18,404 nt of DNA, taken from assembly GCA_050331475.1 (NCBI GenBank), contig JBHJGU010000025.1, positions 1-18,404 on the forward strand, read 5' to 3'. The position numbers and the translations under genes are program-made. Under the pieces are notes generated by a model that was not told the DNA's origin, did not search any database, and worked only from the letters and a program-made list of their open reading frames with translations. This document shows positions 13,814 through 18,404 of this stretch, piece after piece. The DNA is from JBHJGU01 sp050331475 (GTDB lineage: Bacteria; Pseudomonadota; Alphaproteobacteria; Caulobacterales; Maricaulaceae). Position 1 is the first letter of the stretch. The number at the start of each line of letters is the position of its first letter.

Positions 13814-14112
13814 TGGAAGCCGTAAACGAGATTGGGATAAACACCGTAGTCGAATAAAAACAGTCGCTCAGAGAGGGCGGGTGTTGCTAAAACTGCCCAA
13901 GCGTCTTCATTTTCGATCAGTGTTACAAGTAGCGTTTGTCTCGGCTTGACGCACAATTCGCCATGGGTTGCGATAACGTCGTCGCTCTGTTGCGTGAAAT
14001 CGAAAAAAAGTTTGATTAAGATAAACTTTTCCTCCGATGTGAGGAATGGATATATTTTGCAATCGTCGAATGCCCAGATAGCTAAATCATTTAGAACTTC
14101 TTTGAGCTTCAA
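13810..14112 (-). CDS. Unrecognised 100-residue protein convergent with yebC
   Basis: I do not recognise this protein. It is 100 residues, acidic, without signal peptide or clear membrane segment, and reads like a folded protein: NDLAIWAFDDCKIYPFLTSE, then EKFILIKLFFDFTQQSDDV, a strand-rich TLLVTLIENEDAWAVLA, and FLFDYGVYPNLVYGFH at the end. I start at the TTG at 14112, because GGAGGAGG (14119-14126) lies just upstream; an ATG at 14127 is possible but overlaps that ribosome-binding site. Codons are rich in TTA, ATA, AAA and GTT, unlike its neighbours, which suggests recent acquisition. Its stop overlaps the stop of yebC by four bases. It is divergent from the RHH/membrane pair. The overlapping plus-strand frame (13946-14221) looks less protein-like. 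Reality of the gene is likely but not certain. Confidence 0.5.
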   Translation of the reverse strand: MKLKEVLNDLAIWAFDDCKIYPFLTSEEKFILIKLFFDFTQQSDDVIATHGELCVKPRQTLLVTLIENEDAWAVLATPALSERLFLFDYGVYPNLVYGFH

Positions 14113-14133
14113 ATGCCTCCTCCACATTCGGTT

Positions 14134-14163
14134 TTGTCACGCCTGTGTTGTGTTACATATAAT
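14134..14163 (+). promoter_or_regulatory. Near-consensus sigma-70 type promoter
   Basis: TTGTCA (14134-14139) and a perfect TATAAT (14158-14163) with 18 bases between. It is the best promoter in the window by eye. It points toward the RHH gene at 14354, with a leader of about 185 bases, through the palindromes at 14179-14212. A second, weaker pair, TTGACG (14218-14223) and TATTGA (14241-14246), 17 apart, follows. Confidence 0.5.
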
Positions 14164-14178
14164 CATCTATGAGTCAAA

Positions 14179-14212
14179 TTTTGCGTTGCAAAATGCACGC
14201 TTTTTGCGCAAA
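14179..14212. promoter_or_regulatory. Paired palindromes with TTTTGC/GCAAAA half-sites, operator candidate
   Basis: Palindrome 1 is TTTTGC-GTT-GCAAAA (14179-14193). Palindrome 2 is TTTGCGCAAA (14203-14212), preceded by another T. Their centres are about 21.5 bases apart, two helical turns, so dimers would bind on the same face. They lie just downstream of the TATAAT promoter and just before the second -35 candidate, in the region shared by the RHH gene and the divergent gene at 14112. Binding by the RHH protein is inference. Confidence 0.45.
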
Positions 14213-14353
14213 TTTTGTTGACGGAAGAATCGTAATTTGCTATTGACTCTAGCGTTGGGCGCGGGTCGAAATCTCGCGCCCTTTCGATTCGCAATCGTGT
14301 CGGCCACACCCGGTACCCGCGCCTCGGGGAAACAGGGGTTAGGAGGAATTGGA

Positions 14354-14566
14354 ATGTCTGATAAAATCCGATTGAACATGCAGGTATCGAAAGAGCTCGA
14401 CTCCATTTTGGAGTCTATTGCCGACGATAATGGCACTACGAAAACCGATGTCGTCCGTCGCGCACTCTATCTCATGCAAGTTGCGCATGAACAACGCAAA
14501 AAGGGGCACCATTTAGGCTTCACAACTGACTCTGAGAAGCTCGACACCGAGGTGATCGGCTTTTAG
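14354..14566 (+). CDS. Ribbon-helix-helix DNA-binding protein
   Basis: A 70-residue ribbon-helix-helix (MetJ/Arc-type) protein. The DNA-binding strand is KIRLNMQV (4-11), helix A KELDSILESIADDNG (13-27) and helix B TKTDVVRRALYLMQVAHEQR (29-48). A short tail, HHLGFTTDSEKLDTEVIGF, is unlikely to bind DNA and may contact a partner. The open frame goes back to 14237, but AGGAGG (14341-14346) seven bases before the ATG at 14354 fixes the start. RHH proteins of this size are often autorepressors or antitoxins. The next gene starts three bases after the stop, so they form an operon. Palindromic candidate sites lie upstream. The fold is safe; the target is not known. Confidence 0.85.
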   Translation: MSDKIRLNMQVSKELDSILESIADDNGTTKTDVVRRALYLMQVAHEQRKKGHHLGFTTDSEKLDTEVIGF

Positions 14567-14569
14567 GTC

Positions 14570-14905
14570 ATGACGAACGCTGAAATGTCGGATGATCCGG
14601 CGCGTTGCACGCCCAGTGGCGAGCCTCTGAAGCCCAAACAGCAATTGAACCTTAGCGGAGCACCGCCCGACAGCGTGGTGTCGGTGACGCCACGAGAAGA
14701 GCCTGAGGAACGTCAAATGCGACTGCACCTACGGCGTTTGACCCATTATGCGATGCTTGCGCTCTTATCAGGGTTCCTATGCATTCTCACCTGGGCCGGT
14801 TTCTTTAGTCACTTGGACACCGATGTGAAAAACACATCACTCGATGCGTTTTTCACATTTTTTTCCGCAGCTTTGGGGTTTGTTGTCGGGCGTCAGGCGA
14901 AGTAA
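14570..14905 (+). CDS. Small two-helix membrane protein paired with the RHH gene
   Basis: A 111-residue protein of no family I recognise. The first 55 residues are hydrophilic and probably disordered (Pro, Glu, Ser and Lys rich), ending in a basic stretch RLHLRRLTHY. Two membrane helices follow: about 60-80 (YAMLALLSGFLCILTWAGFFS) and about 91-107 (LDAFFTFFSAALGFVVG), joined by a short acidic loop HLDTDVKN, and then a basic RQAK end. Positive charges on both ends predict both termini in the cytoplasm, with a long cytoplasmic tail. It starts three bases after the RHH stop, with no good Shine-Dalgarno, so translation is probably coupled. It could be a membrane toxin or effector controlled by the RHH protein, or a sensor-like anchor. 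The sequence gives no proof. Confidence 0.75.
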   Translation: MTNAEMSDDPARCTPSGEPLKPKQQLNLSGAPPDSVVSVTPREEPEERQMRLHLRRLTHYAMLALLSGFLCILTWAGFFSHLDTDVKNTSLDAFFTFFSAALGFVVGRQAK

Positions 14906-15086
14906 CGACCTCGCCCATGCGCCTTTTGCCCCGCCGTCCCGTTTTTTGCGTCGCTTCGTTTGATGCCGCCGGTTCGTGTCCCGGCGCTATCGTTCGCACC
15001 GCTTCGAACGCGACGATGGCGCAGCTTGCGTCGCAACACGGCATCCCCCAGCTCGGCAAAATGCGGAGTGTCAACAAGGTCGCCGA

Positions 15087-15944
15087 ATGATCCGCAGATG
15101 TTTCGTCCTTGGCGCGATGGCGCTTGCGGGGTGGCTGACCAGCGCCGCGCTTGCTCAAGACCCCGCTCCGCTCGGCGAAATCCGCTATCTGGGCAATGAA
15201 GCGGTGATGATCACGGGTGGCGGGGTGAAAATCCTCGTTGATCCCTTGTTCGACGACGATTTCGGCGGCGAGGATTTCAAACTGCCCAACGACCTGCGCA
15301 TCGCGGTCAAGGCCGCTGAGCCGCCCTATGACGGGATCGACGCGATCTTCATCACCCAAGCCCTGGGTAATCATTTTTCCGCCATGCCGCTGCTCGCCTA
15401 TCTCAGCCGTCATAGAGCAACCCGGCTCGTTGCGCCGACCCAAGCTTTGGAGCAATTGACCGCGCAAATGACACCGGCCGACGCGGGGCTCGCCGCCCGC
15501 TTCACGCCTGTTATCCTGGGTCCCGACGATCCGCTGACCACTTTGGATTTGTTCGTCGACGATTTGACGGTCGAGGCGCAAGCCGTGCCCCATGTGGGCG
15601 AGGCGGCGACCGCCGGGCTGAGCCATGTGGTCTACCGCTTCACCTTAGGCGATGCGCCGCCGGTGGTGCATTTGGCCGAAACCGGGCCCGATCGCACGCC
15701 GTTTGAGCGTCACTACGCCGGCTGGCTCAAAGTGCGCTCGAAATATGTGCTCGCGCCCTATTGGCTGTTCTCCACGCCCCAGGGCTTGAGCATTGTGCAA
15801 GGCATCGCCAATGCCGAAGCCGCTGTGGCGTTTCACTTAAACGCGCGCGCCCACGACAACCCGGCTGAGACACGGGCGCGGTTCCCGCAATACGATCTGT
15901 TTCTTGAGCCCGGTGAGACCCGCGATTTGGAGCCCTTGCGATGA
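15087..15944 (+). CDS. Secreted metallo-beta-lactamase-fold protein with degenerate zinc motif
   Basis: A 285-residue MBL-fold protein of the UlaG-like class. MIRRCFVLGAMALAGWLTSAALAQ is a signal peptide, so it acts outside the cytoplasm. The fold landmarks are there: IRYLGNEAVMITGGGVKILVDPLF, the turn AIFIT at 86-90, VPHVGEAA, the strand VVHLAETGPD, and VLAPYWLFSTPQGL near the end. The zinc motif HxHxDH, however, reads QALGNH (91-96): three of four ligands are lost. The later metal-bridging Asp is Glu in AETG. It is thus likely a pseudoenzyme or binds metal differently. The start at 15087 is chosen for the signal peptide and AAGG eight bases upstream; an upstream frame to 14976 looks non-coding. 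The stop overlaps the MOSC start (ATGA). Confidence 0.82.
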   Translation: MIRRCFVLGAMALAGWLTSAALAQDPAPLGEIRYLGNEAVMITGGGVKILVDPLFDDDFGGEDFKLPNDLRIAVKAAEPPYDGIDAIFITQALGNHFSAMPLLAYLSRHRATRLVAPTQALEQLTAQMTPADAGLAARFTPVILGPDDPLTTLDLFVDDLTVEAQAVPHVGEAATAGLSHVVYRFTLGDAPPVVHLAETGPDRTPFERHYAGWLKVRSKYVLAPYWLFSTPQGLSIVQGIANAEAAVAFHLNARAHDNPAETRARFPQYDLFLEPGETRDLEPLR

Positions 15945-16420
15945 GCGGACGCCTGATCGGGATCGCCCGACGCGCGGCGCGCAAAGCGCCCATGGAGCGC
16001 TTGGAGCAGGCGCAGGCGGACGTGGACACGGGCCTTGAGGGCGACGCTAAGGGGACCAAGACCACCCGCCAAGTCTCCATCCTCGCGCGCGAGGATTGGG
16101 AGGCCGCGCTTGCGGACCTCGCCCTCGCCCCGGACGCGCTCGATTGGACCGTGCGGCGGGCGAATTTCCTCGTCGAAGGCGTGCGCCTGCCCCGCGCCGT
16201 GGGCGGGCTGATCGCCATCGGTCCGGTCCGCATCGAGGTGCGCGCCCAAACCAGCCCGTGCAAACGCATGGAGGTCGCCCAGCCGGGCCTGCTCAAAGCG
16301 CTCAGCCCGTACTGGCGCGGCGGGGTGCTGGGCAAGGTGATCGACGCCGGACCCGTGGCTCTGGGCGATCCGGTGGAGATCCTGCGGTCCCCACCGGAAA
16401 CCATCCGGCGGTTGCCTTAG
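15941..16420 (+). CDS. MOSC domain-containing protein
   Basis: A stand-alone MOSC protein of 159 residues. The MOSC domain (molybdenum cofactor sulfurase C-terminal type) carries sulfur or binds molybdenum cofactor. Seen: IGIARRAARKAPMERL at the start, RQVSILAREDWEAAL, the strand NFLVEGVRLPRAVGGLIAIG, then the conserved Cys in TSPCKRMEVAQPGL and the end WRGGVLGKVIDAGPVALGD, all in the usual order. The start overlaps the MBL-fold gene as ATGA, so they are translationally coupled. The link between a periplasmic MBL-fold protein and a cytosolic MOSC protein is not obvious. Convergent with the Old Yellow Enzyme gene, 40 bp away. Confidence 0.92.
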   Translation: MSGRLIGIARRAARKAPMERLEQAQADVDTGLEGDAKGTKTTRQVSILAREDWEAALADLALAPDALDWTVRRANFLVEGVRLPRAVGGLIAIGPVRIEVRAQTSPCKRMEVAQPGLLKALSPYWRGGVLGKVIDAGPVALGDPVEILRSPPETIRRLP

Positions 16421-16460
16421 CGGGCGGCGGCGCCAGCCCCGGGCCAGCGGCTCTAGCGCC

Positions 16461-17579
16461 TCAATCGTCGTTCAAGGCCGGATAGTCGGTGTACCCCTCC
16501 GCCCCGCCGCCATAGAAGGTGGCGCGGTTCGGCGTATTGAGCGGCGCGTCCGCTCTTAACCGTTCGGGCAGGTCCGGATTGGCCAGGAACAGCCGACCGA
16601 AGGCGATCGCGTCCGCGTCGCCCCGGGCAAGCGCCGTCTCGGCTTTGGCCTTGTCATAACCCCCCGCTAGGATCACCGGGCCGGCGAACCGTTTGCGGAT
16701 GTCTAAAAGGATCGCGCGATCGGGCTTGTCCTCGGCCAAGGTTGAATCGCCTTTGATTTCCGGCTCGACCAAATGGAGATAAGCGAGCGGCCGCGCGCTC
16801 AATTGCTCGGCGATATAGGCGTAGGTTTCAGGGCAACCCTCAGGGCTCATGTCCATAAAGGTTGAGAGCGGGGAAAGCCGCACGCCCACCCGGCCGGGCC
16901 CCCACACCGCGAGGATCGCGTCGAGCGCTTCGAGGAGGAACCGGGCGCGGTTCTCCACGGAGCCGCCATAAAGATCCGCGCGCTGGTTCGCCGCCACATC
17001 GAGGAATTGGTTCAGCAAATATCCGTTCGCCGCGTGCAGTTCGACCCCGTCGAAACCGGCCGCTTTGGCGTTTTCCGCCGCTTGGGCGTAGTCCTTCACG
17101 ATGGCCCCGACCCCTTCGACCGACAAAGGTTTAGGCGTGACGAAGTCGGCGAACCCGCCTTGGCCGTCCTCGCCTTCGATAAAGGCCTGGCCGCTGGGGG
17201 CGATGGCCGAGGGCGCCACCGGAAGTCCGCCCCCGGGCTGGAAGCTGGGATGGCTGACCCGACCCACATGCCAGAGTTGGTTGACGATGCGCCCGCCTTT
17301 AGCGTGCACCGCTTGGGTGACCTGGCGCCAACCCGCCACTTGGTCCTCGGCGTGTATGCCCGGGGTCCACGCATAGCCCTGAGCTTGCTGGCTGATTTGG
17401 GTGGCTTCAGTGATGATCAACCCGGCGCTCGCCCGCTGGGCGTAGTACTCGGCGTTGAGCGCATGAGGGATATTGCCTGGCTGTTGGGAGCGCGAGCGCG
17501 TCAACGGCGCCATCACCACCCGGTGGGGCAGGTCCAACGCGCCAAGCCGCGTTGGTGAGAATAATGCGGTATCGGCCAT
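16461..17579 (-). CDS. Old Yellow Enzyme family alkene reductase
   Basis: A 372-residue FMN-dependent TIM-barrel ene-reductase of the NemA/OYE class, which reduces activated double bonds, and often nitro compounds, with NAD(P)H. Motifs: LFSPTRLGALDLPHRVVMAPLTRSR at the N-terminus; QLWHVGRVSHPS; His182, Asn185 and Tyr187 in LHAANGYLLNQF, matching OYE1 His191/Asn194/Tyr196, for substrate binding and proton donation; YGGSVENRARF; and the phosphate-binding GGYDKAKAE near FGRLFLANPDLPERL. I start at the ATG at 17579 rather than 17699 because the extra 40 residues are Arg-rich noise and AAAGGGG lies upstream of 17579. Divergent from the MAPEG gene across 228 bp containing a palindrome. Confidence 0.95.
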   Translation of the reverse strand: MADTALFSPTRLGALDLPHRVVMAPLTRSRSQQPGNIPHALNAEYYAQRASAGLIITEATQISQQAQGYAWTPGIHAEDQVAGWRQVTQAVHAKGGRIVNQLWHVGRVSHPSFQPGGGLPVAPSAIAPSGQAFIEGEDGQGGFADFVTPKPLSVEGVGAIVKDYAQAAENAKAAGFDGVELHAANGYLLNQFLDVAANQRADLYGGSVENRARFLLEALDAILAVWGPGRVGVRLSPLSTFMDMSPEGCPETYAYIAEQLSARPLAYLHLVEPEIKGDSTLAEDKPDRAILLDIRKRFAGPVILAGGYDKAKAETALARGDADAIAFGRLFLANPDLPERLRADAPLNTPNRATFYGGGAEGYTDYPALNDD

Positions 17580-17598
17580 GAGCCGTGGTCCCCTTTGT

Positions 17599-17608
17599 CG
17601 GTTAACCG
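17599..17608. promoter_or_regulatory. Palindrome CGGTTAACCG upstream of the ene-reductase gene
   Basis: A perfect 10-bp palindrome 20 bases upstream of the Old Yellow Enzyme start, in the 228-bp region shared with the MAPEG gene. Further along is a direct repeat of CGCAGCGC near 17625 and 17636. Such positions suit an operator for a TetR/MarR-type repressor, which often controls these enzymes, but no regulator gene is in the window. Confidence 0.25.
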
Positions 17609-17807
17609 TCAGCGCACGCGGTCGCAGCGCTGATCGCAGCGCAGAGTGCGCCCTGTCGCGGCGGCATATGGGGACGGCTGGAGGTTTGTCAGCCCGCACG
17701 TCCGCGACCCAATCGCAAGAGACCGAGCGATGCGGGGTTTCGACCTCGCCTCAGGGCCGGCTAAGCGCTAAACCGAGGAAACGGCGCAGGCGATCCGGGG
17801 AGGGGTT

Positions 17808-18200
17808 ATGACGGCGGTGGAGGCGGCGGCCTTTTATATAGGCCTGCATCTCATTGTGTTGGTGGTGCTGGCGGCGCGGGTCAGCCTGGCGCGGACGAAG
17901 CACCAGGTGGCGTTGGGCGATGGCGGCCAGGACAGTGTGGAGCGGCGCATTCGCGCCCATGGCAACGCCACTGAGTTCGTGCCCGCCGCCCTGGTTGGTC
18001 TCGGCGCAATGGCGGGGCTCGGCGCGCCGGCGATCGCGATCCATGCCCTGGGCGGAACCTTGTTGGTCGGCCGGCTTCTGCATGCGTGGGGCCTGGCCAA
18101 GGGCCGAGGCCGAACCTTCGGCCGGTTCGTGGGCACGATCTTGACGATAACGGTCTATGTTTGTCTAGCGGGCGGCTGTATTGGCCATGCGCTGTTTTGA
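17808..18200 (+). CDS. MAPEG family membrane protein
   Basis: A 130-residue integral membrane protein of the MAPEG family (microsomal glutathione transferase-like). Four hydrophobic segments: about 5-25 (AAAFYIGLHLIVLVVLAARV), 58-75 (FVPAALVGLGAMAGLGAP), 77-92 (IAIHALGGTLLVGRLL) and 108-128 (VGTILTITVYVCLAGGCIG). The conserved loop motif RRIRAHGNATEFVP, with the R-x3-N-x2-E core, lies between the first two. GGGGAGGGG lies just before the ATG. It is divergent from the ene-reductase gene, so a shared detoxification role is plausible. Whether it binds glutathione cannot be told from sequence. Confidence 0.9.
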   Translation: MTAVEAAAFYIGLHLIVLVVLAARVSLARTKHQVALGDGGQDSVERRIRAHGNATEFVPAALVGLGAMAGLGAPAIAIHALGGTLLVGRLLHAWGLAKGRGRTFGRFVGTILTITVYVCLAGGCIGHALF

Positions 18201-18236
18201 GCGAGCCGCGAGGCGGCGCCGACGTTGCCCCGCACG

Positions 18237-18250
18237 TTAGGCCGGCCTAA
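18237..18250. promoter_or_regulatory. 14-bp perfect palindrome TTAGGCCGGCCTAA
   Basis: Located between the MAPEG stop and the probable pmbA start, abutting the GAGG ribosome-binding site. It could be an operator or a small RNA stem. A related half (GGCCGGCTAA) is at about 17755-17764, upstream of the MAPEG gene. Confidence 0.3.
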
Positions 18251-18259
18251 GAGGACAGG

Positions 18260-18404
18260 ATGACCTCAAAGCTTGATTTACCGAACGCAACCGGTTGGTA
18301 CGATCGATTGGCTGCGTTGATGGACGCCGCGAAAGCGGCCGGTGCGGAGGCGTGCGCCGCCTCCGCCGCCGAATCCCGCGCCCTCAGCGTTTCCGAGCGT
18401 GAGG
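18260..18404 (+). CDS. pmbA: PmbA/TldE-type metalloprotease subunit, N-terminal part only
   Basis: The frame starts at the ATG at 18260, has AAGAGGACAGG directly upstream, and runs off the right edge after 48 codons. The visible part, WYDRLAALMDAAKAAGAEAC followed by AAESRALSVSERE, matches the beginning of PmbA/TldE: a helix, then the strand with ESRxLSVxxR that starts the TldD/PmbA fold. PmbA/TldE forms a heterodimeric protease with TldD, which carries the metal site. Only the N-terminus is seen, so TldD itself cannot be fully excluded, though PmbA fits better. I cannot judge whether the rest is intact. Confidence 0.65.
   Translation, partial: MTSKLDLPNATGWYDRLAALMDAAKAAGAEACAASAAESRALSVSERE

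Noticed and set aside
5367..14180. Shared 13-mer TATGAGTCAAATT in two AT-rich spacers (near 5367 and 14168)
   Set aside because: A match of this length is expected by chance in a window this size, and the flanks do not match.
13946..14221. 91-residue plus-strand frame opposite the unrecognised minus-strand gene
   Set aside because: No Shine-Dalgarno, patchy composition; the minus-strand frame has a strong ribosome-binding site and a more protein-like sequence.
14853..15626. 257-residue minus-strand frame over the MBL-fold gene
   Set aside because: Shadow of a gene with a signal peptide and a recognisable fold on the other strand.
1..18404. CRISPR array, tRNA, rRNA, insertion sequence or prophage
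   Set aside because: No spaced direct repeats, no tRNA-like cloverleaf noticed, no transposase, integrase or phage structural protein among the frames.

Overview
The window looks like a chromosomal segment of a GC-rich alphaproteobacterium, probably around the Caulobacterales/Maricaulales. The evidence is the block DUF4164 - zapA - 6S RNA - 5-FCL - ymdB-type phosphoesterase - yebC next to a divergent transketolase gene, tightly overlapping ruvC-ruvA-ruvB, a small MAPEG protein, and GC-rich codon use almost throughout. No tRNA, rRNA, CRISPR array, transposase, integrase or phage gene was found. The placement is inference from gene content and order.

Layout. 1-2396: two minus-strand genes, a flavin-binding PPOX-like protein and an exported M20 peptidase in which a metal-binding His appears replaced by Gln. 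2456-4616: ruvC, ruvA and ruvB with 4-base overlaps, the Holliday-junction machinery. 4725-5831: two paralogous small secreted proteins (minus strand) sharing a C-x3-C-x5-C tail, separated by 435 bp of gene-free, partly AT-rich DNA with overlapping inverted repeats. 6080-10381: minus-strand SDR, lipoamide-dehydrogenase-like flavoprotein and transketolase, the last two only 48 bp apart.

10503-13813: a plus-strand block of a DUF4164 coiled-coil protein, ZapA, 6S RNA, 5-formyltetrahydrofolate cyclo-ligase, YmdB-type phosphoesterase and YebC. The cyclo-ligase gene is broken by an in-frame TAG, and the conserved C-terminal block is still readable behind the stop. 13810-14905 is a less GC-rich patch holding an unrecognised 100-residue gene on the minus strand and a compact two-gene unit: a ribbon-helix-helix regulator and a two-helix membrane protein. 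This unit is preceded by a near-consensus promoter and paired TTTTGC/GCAAAA palindromes. It is the best candidate here for an undescribed small system.

15087-18404: a secreted metallo-beta-lactamase-fold protein whose zinc motif is degenerate, translationally coupled to a MOSC protein; then a divergent Old Yellow Enzyme and MAPEG pair, and the first 48 codons of a probable pmbA/tldE gene running off the right edge.

Most of the window is ordinary housekeeping. The notable points are the nonsense codon in the cyclo-ligase gene, the RHH/membrane module, the Cys-motif peptide pair, and three enzymes with altered or extra metal/redox residues.
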